From contig CBDCAO010000010.1 of assembly GCA_965213935.1 (NCBI GenBank), forward strand, positions 248,001 through 312,000: 64,000 bases of DNA. Direction: 5' to 3'. Under the pieces are notes generated by a model. That model was given only the letters and a program-made list of their open reading frames with translations, made no database searches and had not been told where the DNA came from. Below, piece by piece: positions 17,574 to 25,190 of this stretch (within the stretch, counting starts at the first letter, position 1; every line of letters begins with the position of its first letter). Made by a program: the position numbers and the translations under genes. Source of the DNA: Bin52 sp965213935 (lineage in GTDB: Bacteria > Pseudomonadota > Alphaproteobacteria > Thalassobaculales > Thalassobaculaceae).

Positions 17574-18776
17574 GTGGGAGCGACCGGTGATTTCAGGGCG
17601 GTTCTCGCGCAGAAGGCGGCTGGACACGCCCTTGAGCAGCGACGCGACCATGACCGTGCCTGGAGACGCGCCACCGGCACGAGCGTCAGCTATCCGGGTC
17701 AGGCCCGTGAACTGACGCAGCTGTGCGGGGAATACGACTGGATCGCGGCGGTGCATGTCACGCCCCGGCAGCAGGCGCTGCGCGATCTCGACCGGGCATA
17801 CAGCAACTGGTTCAGGGGCATCGCCCGATACCCGTCGCCTCGCAAGAAGGGCCGGAACGACAGGTTCCGCTTTCAGGGCCGCGAGATCGAGATCCGCAGC
17901 CTGAACCGCACCTGGTCGGAAGTGCGCCTGCCAAGGATCGGATGGGTGCGCTTGCGCGACACCCGCCCGCTGCGCGGCAGGATCAACAACGCCACGGTCA
18001 GCCTTGCGCCGAACGGCTGGCATATCGCGTTCAGCCTCGCGATTGAACACGAGCCCCCGACGACTATCGCGCCAGCCGTGGGCATCGACCGGGGCGTGGT
18101 CAACACGCTTTCGCTGTCCACAGGCGAGCATCTCCCGGTTCCGGCCAGTCTTGCGGATCTGGAGTGCAGGCAACGCAGGGCGCAGCGCGTGCTTTCTCGC
18201 CGCACACCTGGGTCCAGGCGATATGCCAGGGCCAGACGGCGCGTGGCGGCGCTGTCGGCGCGGTGCGCCCGTATCCGCCGCGACTGGCACCACCAGGCCA
18301 GCCTCGATCTCTCGCGGCGCTTCGGCACGGTCGTGATCGAAGACCTGAACACCCGGAACATGACCGGTTCCGCTCGTGGGACGATGGAGGAACCCGGGCG
18401 CACTGTTCGCCAGAAGGCCGGTCTGAACAGGTCGATCCTGAACCAGGGCTGGCATCTCCTTGAAACCCTGCTGGCCTGCAAGCTGGAAGAACGGGGCGGA
18501 ACGCTTGTGAAAGTGCCCGCCCACAACACCTCGCGCACATGCGTCGCGCCCGCCGCGGCGGACAGCCGGAGCCGCAAGAACCAGGCGAGCTTCGTCTGCA
18601 CCACCTGTGGACATCGAGACCACGCGGACATCAATGCGGCACAGGTCATCCTGCGTCGGAACACGGCGTTGATGCTCGTGGAGGAAAGGCATTGGCCCTC
18701 CGGTGAAGCGAGAACGATCGGTGGAGCGACAAGCCCTGCCGGAAATCCCCGGCCTGCAGGCCGGGGAAGATGTTAA
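17574..18776 (+). CDS. tnpB: TnpB-family RNA-guided nuclease homologue, N-terminally incomplete
   Basis: 400-aa TnpB. RuvC-like catalytic residues are present: Asp in GIDRGVVN, Glu in VIEDLNTRNMT and Asp in HADINAAQVI. The zinc ribbon is damaged: the first CxxC pair reads CVAP (second Cys replaced by Pro), while the second pair CTTC is intact. The N-terminus lacks the usual RLYPT-type opening; recognisable homology begins about residue 22 (ALEQRRDHDRAWRRA, then SVSYPGQARELTQL), so about 40 residues are missing or garbled. Start GTG 17574 is only the first available codon. The C-terminus runs into the right-end hairpin. It is antisense to the flanking B12 genes. Confidence 0.85.
   Translation: MGATGDFRAVLAQKAAGHALEQRRDHDRAWRRATGTSVSYPGQARELTQLCGEYDWIAAVHVTPRQQALRDLDRAYSNWFRGIARYPSPRKKGRNDRFRFQGREIEIRSLNRTWSEVRLPRIGWVRLRDTRPLRGRINNATVSLAPNGWHIAFSLAIEHEPPTTIAPAVGIDRGVVNTLSLSTGEHLPVPASLADLECRQRRAQRVLSRRTPGSRRYARARRRVAALSARCARIRRDWHHQASLDLSRRFGTVVIEDLNTRNMTGSARGTMEEPGRTVRQKAGLNRSILNQGWHLLETLLACKLEERGGTLVKVPAHNTSRTCVAPAAADSRSRKNQASFVCTTCGHRDHADINAAQVILRRNTALMLVEERHWPSGEARTIGGATSPAGNPRPAGRGRC
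18741..18776 (+). repeat. Right-end hairpin of the TnpB element (putative omega-RNA 3' region)
   Basis: TCCCCGGCCTG is followed immediately by its reverse complement CAGGCCGGGGA (18746-18767), a perfect 22-bp palindrome, then AGATGTTAA. Such a GC hairpin just before the end is the usual right-end structure of IS605/TnpB elements, where the omega RNA overlaps the tnpB 3' end. The terminal TTAA supplies both the tnpB stop (TAA 18774-18776) and, on the other strand, the cobI stop (18775-18773). Confidence 0.7.
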
Positions 18777-19477
18777 TTCCAGGCCCGGCCGCGTCGGTGG
18801 AACAGGATCATCGAGAAATACGGCACCGTGGCGGCCTCGACCCGGGCCAGCGGGATCAGTCGTTCCGTTCCCATCGTGGCATGTTCGACATAGGCCGATC
18901 GCGAGTCGAGCCCTTCGCGGACCAGCAGGGCCCGTATCCTGGCAAAGTGACGGCCCAGCTTGACGATTGCTGCCGCATCGGTGTCCTCCAGCTGTCGCGT
19001 GATCACCGTGTCGGCCAGGGGCGCCGGGATCACGGTCAGCACATCGTTGCGCGCGGCAAGCGGGATTCCCAGGCGGGCCGCACAGGCCGTGAGCGAGGAG
19101 ACACCCGGGATCACCTCGACCCGGTGGCTCCCGGCAAGCCGGGCAAACAGGTAGGCGAAGGACCCGTAGAAGAATGGATCGCCCTCGCACAGGGCCGCCA
19201 CCGACCGGCCGGCATCGAGTTCGGCCCCGATGCGTCGGGCGGCATCGTCGTAGACGTGATCGGGAGGAAACCGTGCCGCTGCCATCGGGATGCGTATGGC
19301 AAACTCGGCACAGCGCCCGGGCAGATGCGGAGCGGCGATGCGCCGCGCAAGGCTCGACCCGTGCTCCGGTGCCGGAAACACCACGAGATCGACCTGCTGC
19401 AGGATGCGCACAGCCTTCAGCGTGATCAGGTCCGGATCGCCCGGCCCGATGCCGATACCGTACAGCGTGCCGCTCAC
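18773..19477 (-). CDS. cobI/cbiL: (Cobalt-)precorrin-2 C(20)-methyltransferase
   Basis: 234-aa methylase adding the C20 methyl to (cobalt-)precorrin-2. Key parts are YGIGIGPGDPDLITLKAVR at the N-terminus, LCEGDPFFYGSFAYL and VIPGVSSLTACAARLGIPLA. The GTG start overlaps the cobL stop as GTGA. The TAA stop coincides with the terminal TTAA of the TnpB element, so the original last codons may have been altered by the insertion; the length is normal for the family (230-250 aa), so function is probably kept. Confidence 0.93.
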   Translation of the reverse strand: MSGTLYGIGIGPGDPDLITLKAVRILQQVDLVVFPAPEHGSSLARRIAAPHLPGRCAEFAIRIPMAAARFPPDHVYDDAARRIGAELDAGRSVAALCEGDPFFYGSFAYLFARLAGSHRVEVIPGVSSLTACAARLGIPLAARNDVLTVIPAPLADTVITRQLEDTDAAAIVKLGRHFARIRALLVREGLDSRSAYVEHATMGTERLIPLARVEAATVPYFSMILFHRRGRAWN

Positions 19478-20691
19478 GGCCGCTCCCTGACGATGCTCCA
19501 CCGGGTGACCGGCATCATTGCCCGCCAGCCCCGGAACGAGCCGACCGGAGCTGATCGCGCGACCGATATCCGCACCAGCCCGCCGCCGAGGCGGGCCTGC
19601 TGTTCGAGCAGGACCGCCTCGCCCTCCAGGGTGACGACATTTGCAACAAGGCGACCGCCGGGACGCAGTACCGACCAGCAGGCCTCGACCATGCCGGGCG
19701 TCGAGATGCCGCCGCCGATGAAGACCGCGTCGGGCGCTTCGAGCCCGTCGAGGGCATCCGGGGCCCGTCCGTTGACGATCTCGAGTCCGGGCGTCCCCAG
19801 TCGCTCGGCGTTCTGGGCGATGATGCTGCGGCGCGCGGCGTCGGGTTCTATGGCGATTGCATGCGCGCGCCGGTCCGACCGCATCCATTCGACGGCGATC
19901 GAGCCGCATCCGGCCCCGACATCCCACAGCAGGGCGCCGGGACCCGGAGCCAGGGCGGCGAGGGTGGACGCCCGGACCTCGCTGCGCGTGATCTGGCCGT
20001 CATTCAGGTAGGCATCGTCCGGCAGACCGGGTACGCGTGCGTGTTCGGCCGCACCGGGGCCGGCGACGAGCTCGACCGCCAGCGTGTTGAGGTCGGCACC
20101 GTCGTCATGCCGCCAGGTTCCGGCGATGCCCGAGCAGGTCGTCTCGTCGTCGGCGCCCATCCGCTCGAGCAAATGCAGCCGGCTGTCGCCAAAACCCCGG
20201 TCCGCCAGGTACGCCGCCACCCGGGCCGGGGTGGTGGCGTCGTGCGACAGCACGACGAGGCGGGCGCCGTGGCGAAGGGCGGGTGCGAGCAGGTCGATCG
20301 GCCGGCCGTGCAGCGTGAGGAGTTCGACCTCGTGTTCCGGCCAGGCCAGGCGGGCGCAGGCGAGTGCGAAGGCGGACGGAGCGGGAACGATATGCATCTC
20401 TTCCGGCTCGAAATGCCGGGCAAGGGTGGTGCCGATTCCGAAGCACATGGGGTCGCCGGTAGCGAGCACGCATACCCTGCGGCCGCGCCACTCGGCCATG
20501 CGTGCGACGGTGCTGGCCAGCGGGCGTTGCCAGACGAGCCGGGGCCTCGGGTCTTTCGGGAGCATGGCGAGATGCCGGGTTCCGCCGACCAGGCATTCGG
20601 CAGCATCCAGCAGGGCTCTCGAGGTGGCCGGCAGGTTCGCGATGCCATCGGCGCCGACCCCGAGAACGCTGAGCCAGGGAACCCGCGTCAT
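19474..20691 (-). CDS. cobL: Precorrin-6Y C5,15-methyltransferase (decarboxylating), CbiE-CbiT fusion
   Basis: 405-aa bifunctional enzyme. Residues 1 to about 200 are the CbiE methylase (LSVLGVGADGIANLP, LATGDPMCFGIG); residues from about 230 are the CbiT Rossmann methyltransferase/decarboxylase (LLWDVGAGCGSIAVEWMR, FIGGGIS). It methylates C5 and C15 and decarboxylates the C12 acetate. ATG 20691 overlaps the cobH stop by 4 bp, which fixes the start; a longer reading to 20964 would overlay cobH. Confidence 0.95.
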   Translation of the reverse strand: MTRVPWLSVLGVGADGIANLPATSRALLDAAECLVGGTRHLAMLPKDPRPRLVWQRPLASTVARMAEWRGRRVCVLATGDPMCFGIGTTLARHFEPEEMHIVPAPSAFALACARLAWPEHEVELLTLHGRPIDLLAPALRHGARLVVLSHDATTPARVAAYLADRGFGDSRLHLLERMGADDETTCSGIAGTWRHDDGADLNTLAVELVAGPGAAEHARVPGLPDDAYLNDGQITRSEVRASTLAALAPGPGALLWDVGAGCGSIAVEWMRSDRRAHAIAIEPDAARRSIIAQNAERLGTPGLEIVNGRAPDALDGLEAPDAVFIGGGISTPGMVEACWSVLRPGGRLVANVVTLEGEAVLLEQQARLGGGLVRISVARSAPVGSFRGWRAMMPVTRWSIVRERP

Positions 20692-21329
20692 TGTGGAAGG
20701 CCCACAGCCAGTCGGGCCAGGGCGTTGACCGCGGCTGCGGCCATGGCACTGCCGCCGCGCCGTCCGAGCAGGGTAGCGGAGGGCACCCGCGGGCAGGATC
20801 CGGAAAGTGCGGCCTTTGACTCTGCGGCACCCACGAACCCCACCGGAAAACCGAGCACGATCGCCGGTACCGGGGCGCCGGCCTCGATTTCCTCGAGCAG
20901 GCGGAACAGCGCCGTGGGCGCGTTGCCGATCGCGACCACGGCGTCGCGCTGGTCCGGGCGCCACAGTGTCACCTGGGCGGCCGAGCGGGTCGTCGCCCCG
21001 GCGCGGGCGAGTTCCGGCACCCCCGGGTCGCCGAGGCGGCAGATCACTCGGCTGCGAATTCCGTCGGGTGGCAGCGAGACCCCGGACGCAACCATGCGGC
21101 AGTCACACAGGATCGGCGCGCCGCGGCGCAGCGCCGCAACTCCCCGCGACACGGCGGCAGGCGAGAACCTGAGATCGCGGGTGATGTCCGGCATGCCGCA
21201 GGCATGAACCAGCCTGACGGCGACGGCCCGTTCATCATCGGTGAACCTGTCGAGGTCGGTCTCGCGCAGGATGGCGTCATGCGAAGCCCGGTAGATCCGG
21301 TCCGGGTCCTTCAGGTAGCCGTGCGTCAT
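20688..21329 (-). CDS. cobH/cbiC: (Cobalt-)precorrin-8X methylmutase
   Basis: 213-aa enzyme that moves the C11 methyl group to C12 to give (hydrogeno)cobyrinic acid. Clear family marks are FTDDERAVAVRLVHACGMPDI with the catalytic His, GAPILCDCRMVASGV, and GFPVGFVGAAESKAAL. It is separated by 4 bp from cbiX and overlaps cobL by 4 bp in one tight operon. Confidence 0.96.
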   Translation of the reverse strand: MTHGYLKDPDRIYRASHDAILRETDLDRFTDDERAVAVRLVHACGMPDITRDLRFSPAAVSRGVAALRRGAPILCDCRMVASGVSLPPDGIRSRVICRLGDPGVPELARAGATTRSAAQVTLWRPDQRDAVVAIGNAPTALFRLLEEIEAGAPVPAIVLGFPVGFVGAAESKAALSGSCPRVPSATLLGRRGGSAMAAAAVNALARLAVGLPQ

Positions 21330-21333
21330 GCCC

Positions 21334-22320
21334 TCACCCGTTCTCCTTCATGCTGCGTGGACCAAGGGGGTGGTCGGCGTGAGGGTAGGGGTGATGATGG
21401 TGGGAATGGCCGTGTCCGTGATCATGGTCATGGGCGTGCGCGCGGTCGGTTCCGATCCCCTCGACATGGTGATGGTGGCTCTCCTGGGTCAGTCCGACCT
21501 CGTCCTCGAAACCGATCACCTGCTCGCGGTACTTGCACATCTGGCAGTTCATGTTGCCGGTCCCGTCCACGATCTCGCTGATGCGTTCGAGCATGGTGTC
21601 GATCACCTGGGGATGATGGCCGAGATAGCCGGCCTTGATGAATTCGATATCAGGGTGACGCGTGGCCGCCTCGTCGGTGTGGCGGTAGATGCGCTCCACC
21701 AGCACGCCGGTAAACAGGAAGTACGGAAACACGATGACCCGGCGGAACCCGAGCCCCGAGACTGCATCAAGCGCCGGTCCGACCAGCGGAAAGGTCACAC
21801 CGGAGTAGGCGGTCTGGGCCCAGCCGAATCCCATGCCTTCCCACAACAGCCGGGTCACCTTGGCGACGTTGGCGTTGGCGTCCGGGTCGGATGCCCCGCG
21901 CCCCACGACCACCAGGCAGGTGTCGTGGCGCGAGACCCCGGTGCCGGCCGCCGCGAGCGCGGCCTCGATCCGGTCGCGCGCGGCCCGGAGCATCCTGGTG
22001 TCGATCCCGAGTTCCCGGCCGTAGCGGATCGCAAGCCCGGTCTCCGCCTGGTAGCCGTTGAGCACCGAGGGGATGTCGTTCTTTGCATGACCGGCGGCGA
22101 ACAGCATCCCGGGTATCGCAAGCACGTCGCGGACACCCTGTTCGCGCAGCGTGTCGAGGCCTTCGCGGAGCACCGGGCGGGCAAACTCGAGGTAGCCGTA
22201 GGAGACGTGCCGGTCCGGCAGCCTTTCGGTCAGGAGACGGGCGAGGGTGGCAAACTCCTCCACGGCCCGGGGATCGCGGCTGCCGTGGCCACAGATCAGC
22301 ACACCTGGGGTATCCTTCAC
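21334..22320 (-). CDS. cbiX: Sirohydrochlorin cobaltochelatase, long CbiX with His-rich tail
   Basis: 328-aa CbiX that inserts cobalt into sirohydrochlorin, the committing step of the early-cobalt B12 route. Duplicated chelatase halves are visible (VLICGHGSRDPRAVEEF near the N-terminus, RRVIVFPYFLFTGVLVERI in the second half). After residue 257 there is an MNCQMCKYRE motif, matching the M-x-C-x-x-C iron-sulfur site described for Bacillus megaterium CbiX, then about 16 histidines between residues 282 and 317, likely a cobalt-binding store. GTG start at 22320 is backed by AGGAGG seven bases away. First gene of the minus-strand B12 operon. Confidence 0.95.
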   Translation of the reverse strand: MKDTPGVLICGHGSRDPRAVEEFATLARLLTERLPDRHVSYGYLEFARPVLREGLDTLREQGVRDVLAIPGMLFAAGHAKNDIPSVLNGYQAETGLAIRYGRELGIDTRMLRAARDRIEAALAAAGTGVSRHDTCLVVVGRGASDPDANANVAKVTRLLWEGMGFGWAQTAYSGVTFPLVGPALDAVSGLGFRRVIVFPYFLFTGVLVERIYRHTDEAATRHPDIEFIKAGYLGHHPQVIDTMLERISEIVDGTGNMNCQMCKYREQVIGFEDEVGLTQESHHHHVEGIGTDRAHAHDHDHGHGHSHHHHPYPHADHPLGPRSMKENG

Positions 22321-22327
22321 CTCGCGT

Positions 22328-22333
22328 CCTCCT
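22328..22333 (-). promoter_or_regulatory. Ribosome binding site deciding the GTG start of cbiX
   Basis: AGGAGG on the minus strand, seven bases before GTG 22320. It is a full anti-Shine-Dalgarno match and fixes a GTG rather than an internal ATG as the start. Confidence 0.8.
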
Positions 22334-22628
22334 GTTGCCGGAACGGGTACGCGAAGCGTCGGAACCCCCGGGGGTCCGGACCAGCCGTCGCGGATATCCG
22401 TCCTGGATCTACCCGGTTCCGGTACCCGGAACGCCCGTCACAACCGGTGTGTCCCGGGCCGGTCCCGAGATGTACGCGCGGCGCGCCCGGCGGTCAATTG
22501 CCGGTTCGGGGCCCCGCATATTCCGATGGTGATCAGTTGGGACGGAAGGTCAGATTCGCGTTGCAGGATGCTGCCCGCTTGCTCCACCCTCGCGACCGGG
22601 ACCGTAGCGGGCACAGGGATGGGTGGTC
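22334..22628. other. Divergent intergenic region between cbiX and the monooxygenase gene
   Basis: About 295 bp holding the promoters of the main B12 operon (left) and the flavin monooxygenase (right). I looked for a cobalamin riboswitch reading toward cbiX (B12-box GCCACTG and the conserved upstream AGGGAA / CCCCGCAACTG blocks) and did not see one. No coding frame is convincing here. Confidence 0.5.
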
Positions 22629-23654
22629 ATGGATTTCGGAACGTTTCTGCTGTTGCAGTCGCCGTCGGCGCGCAGCCAGGAGGAGATATTCGCGCGTGGG
22701 GTGACCATCGCGCAGACCGCCGACCGGCTCGGCTTTGACAGCGTGTGGTGCGCCGAACATCACTTCTCGACCTACGGCTACCTGTCACGTCCACTCATGT
22801 TTGCGACACACCTCGCGGCCCGGACCGAGCGTATCCGGGTCGGCTCGGCGGTCGTGGTCCTGCCGCTGCACCATCCCCTGGTGGTTGCCGAGGAGATCGC
22901 GACCGCGGACCTGCTGAGCGGCGGCCGGCTCGATGTCGGTCTCGGCCGCGGCTACCAGACCTACGAGTTCGAACGCCTCGGCCATTCGCTCGATGAGAGC
23001 CGGGAGCGGTTCGACGAGGCGATCGACGTGCTGCTGCGCGCCTTCCAGGGCGAACCGTTCAGCTACGAAGGCACGCACTACCGCTTCGGCGAGACCACGG
23101 TGTTTCCGGTCCCGGTGCAGCGGCCGCATCCTCCGATCTGGATCGTCGGGCAGAGCCTCGAATCGGTGGTCGGGGTCGCCCGGCGAGGGTTCAACCTGGT
23201 CTCCGGCGGGTTCGGTGTTCCGGTCGAGCGTTTGCGGTCGTTCCGCGAGGGTTTCGACGCGGTCGTCTCCGATCCCGAGGCCCGCGGCAGGATCCGGGTC
23301 AGCACCCAGCGGCCGGTCTACGTGACCCGTGACAGGTCGGAACTTCCCGCGGTGATCGAACACGCGCGCTGGAACATGCGGGTGACGCTCAGCCTGCGCC
23401 AGGGCCTCGAGCGGGTGGAGCGGGGACGCGCTCTGGCCGTGCCCTTCGACAGCGAGCCCGACGACCGGGACCTGCTGGAACGGTACTTCATCATGGGTAC
23501 GCCGCAGGAATGCATCACCCGGCTCGGCGAACTGCGCGACGCCATGGGCATGGATCACTTCAATGCCAACTTCTGGTTCGGTGATCTCGAGGAGCAGCAG
23601 GTCCTGCGTTCGATGGAACTGTTTGCCCACGAAGTCATGCCGGCCTTCGCGTGA
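22629..23654 (+). CDS. LLM-class flavin-dependent monooxygenase
   Basis: 341-aa luciferase-like flavoprotein. Recognisable parts are MDFGTFLLLQSPS, FDSVWCAEHHFSTYGYLSRP, VVLPLHHPLVVAEEIATADL and DVGLGRGYQ. It is distinct from the protein at 4224-5459 and lacks that protein's C-terminal extension. ATG 22629 is chosen; an in-frame GTG six bases earlier is possible. The next gene, a beta-hydroxyacid dehydrogenase, starts 12 bp after the stop in the same direction, so the two likely form an operon in catabolism of an unknown compound. Confidence 0.88.
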   Translation: MDFGTFLLLQSPSARSQEEIFARGVTIAQTADRLGFDSVWCAEHHFSTYGYLSRPLMFATHLAARTERIRVGSAVVVLPLHHPLVVAEEIATADLLSGGRLDVGLGRGYQTYEFERLGHSLDESRERFDEAIDVLLRAFQGEPFSYEGTHYRFGETTVFPVPVQRPHPPIWIVGQSLESVVGVARRGFNLVSGGFGVPVERLRSFREGFDAVVSDPEARGRIRVSTQRPVYVTRDRSELPAVIEHARWNMRVTLSLRQGLERVERGRALAVPFDSEPDDRDLLERYFIMGTPQECITRLGELRDAMGMDHFNANFWFGDLEEQQVLRSMELFAHEVMPAFA

Positions 23655-23666
23655 CGGAGGCGGATC

Positions 23667-24596
23667 ATGCGAATCGGGTTCATCGGGCTCGGGACCATGG
23701 GCGCGCACTGCGCGGCCAACCTGCTGAAGGAGGGATTTCACCTCGTCGTGCATGACCTCGACCGGCAGGCGGCGAGCGCCTGTCTCGATGCCGGTGCCGG
23801 ATGGGCGGACACGCCGCGAGGGCTTGCGGCGGCGAGCGACATCATCCTCACCTCCCTGCCGGGGCCGGCGGAGATCGAGGCGGTTGCGCTCGATGCCGAA
23901 CACGGCCTCGTTGCCGGTGTGCGGAACGACGCGGTCTGGTTCGATCTGTCCACCGGGTCGCCGGCCCTGATCCGGCGCCTGCACGGTGTCCTTGCCGCCC
24001 GCGGCGCCCACGTCCTCGATGCGCCGGTAAGCGGCGGTCCGCGCGGCGCCGAAAGCGGCCGGCTGGCGATCTGGGTCGGCGGTGACAGGGACGTCTTCGA
24101 GCGTTCGCGCGCGCCGCTCGATGCGATGGGTGACCGGGTCCGCCATATCGGGCCCATCGGCGCCGGGACGGTGGCGAAGCTGGTGCACAACAGTGCAGGA
24201 TACGCCATCCAGGCCGCGATCGCCGAGGTGTTCTCGGCCGGTGTGAAGGCCGGTGTCCCGCCGCTCGACCTGTGGGCCGCCCTTCGCCAGGGGGCCCGCG
24301 GACGGGTCCGCACCTTTGACAGCCTCGGTGACCATTTCCTGGTCAACCACTACGACCCGCCCGATTTCGCCCTGTCGCTCGCACACAAGGACATTTCCCT
24401 TGCGTGCGAACTCGGCCGGGAGGTCGGCGTGCCGATGCGGCTGGTCAACCTGGCGCAGCAGGAGATGCGCGAGGCGCTGAACCGCGGCTGGGGTTCCCGC
24501 GACAGCCGGTCCTACCTGCTGCTGCAGCTTGAGCGCGCCGGGATTGCCATCGAGGAAGACAGGGCCGAGGTGGCGGCGATCCTGGACGAGGGCTGA
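23667..24596 (+). CDS. NAD(P)-dependent beta-hydroxyacid dehydrogenase family protein
   Basis: 309-aa member of the 3-hydroxyisobutyrate dehydrogenase / tartronate semialdehyde reductase family. The Rossmann motif GFIGLGTMG opens the protein, the substrate-binding DAPVSGGPRGAESG follows at about residue 117, and the catalytic lysine is in GTVAKLVHN at about 171. The natural substrate cannot be told from the family. It follows the monooxygenase by 12 bp and converges with the HIT gene. Confidence 0.9.
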   Translation: MRIGFIGLGTMGAHCAANLLKEGFHLVVHDLDRQAASACLDAGAGWADTPRGLAAASDIILTSLPGPAEIEAVALDAEHGLVAGVRNDAVWFDLSTGSPALIRRLHGVLAARGAHVLDAPVSGGPRGAESGRLAIWVGGDRDVFERSRAPLDAMGDRVRHIGPIGAGTVAKLVHNSAGYAIQAAIAEVFSAGVKAGVPPLDLWAALRQGARGRVRTFDSLGDHFLVNHYDPPDFALSLAHKDISLACELGREVGVPMRLVNLAQQEMREALNRGWGSRDSRSYLLLQLERAGIAIEEDRAEVAAILDEG

Positions 24597-24600
24597 CCGG

Positions 24601-25026
24601 TCAGTCCTGCGCGGCCAGAGCCGCACGGATTCGCCCGGCGTGGTCCTTCAGCACGCCGGGGTCGGCCATGGTTCCCGGCCGGCGTGTGCCGACACCGGCG
24701 TGACGCGGCAGCAGGTGGAAGTGCAGGTGGAACACCTCCTGTCCGCCGGCGGCTTCGTTGAACTGCTGCACGGTCAGTCCGTCGGCCGCAAACGCGGTCA
24801 TGAGCGCGCGGCCGACCTTCTGCAGGCTGGCCAGGCAGGCGGCCAGCGCTTCGGGAGAGGCGTCGAGGATGGTGCGGGCCGGCTCCTTCGGCAGCACCAG
24901 CACATGCCCGTCGGTGCGCGGCATGATGTCCATGATGACGACGGTAAGGTCATCCTCATGAACCCGCTCGCTGGGCAGTTCGCCGCGCAGGATCCGCGCG
25001 AAAATGTTGTCTGCGTCGTAACTCAC
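24601..25026 (-). CDS. HIT-family nucleotide-binding protein
   Basis: 141-aa histidine-triad protein of the HINT/Fhit superfamily, which hydrolyse or transfer nucleoside phosphates such as AMP-linked compounds. The triad is HLHFHLLPR at residues 100-108. DNIFARILRGELPSERV and DIMPRTDGHVLVLPK are typical. The GTG start at 25026 is preferred because a GGGAG lies before it; an in-frame ATG at 25044 would add six residues. It stands alone on the minus strand between two plus-strand operons. Confidence 0.92.
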   Translation of the reverse strand: MSYDADNIFARILRGELPSERVHEDDLTVVIMDIMPRTDGHVLVLPKEPARTILDASPEALAACLASLQKVGRALMTAFAADGLTVQQFNEAAGGQEVFHLHFHLLPRHAGVGTRRPGTMADPGVLKDHAGRIRAALAAQD

Positions 25027-25190
25027 CGTACGCGTCTCCCGCAATGGCCAGCCCGGCTCGAAAGATATGCGGGGTGATACGCCACTGCCGGATCGGGGTG
25101 CAACCCGGCAGGGTCCGGCCGCAGCCGACGCTTGCCGGCGCCGGGCAATTCCGACAGGGTCGGACAGGCGCCGGAACAGGAGGACGGGTC

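Larger units (their letters stand above)
17416..18776 (+). mobile_element. TnpB-only IS200/IS605-type element inside the B12 operon
   Basis: The stretch between the start of cbiG-cobJ and the stop of cobI consists of a TnpB gene on the opposite strand plus non-coding ends. The left end contains CCTTCC...GGAAGG hairpin-like sequence at about 17436-17460; the right end is a strong 22-bp palindrome followed by TGTTAA. No tnpA is present, so it belongs to the TnpB-only (IS1341-like) class, mobilised in trans if at all. Exact boundaries are inferred from the flanking genes, not from a proven empty site. Confidence 0.75.

Noticed and set aside
22321..22628. Possible cobalamin riboswitch before cbiX
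   Set aside because: The B12 box and the conserved upstream blocks are not present on the strand that reads into cbiX; only generic GC-rich palindromic stretches are seen.
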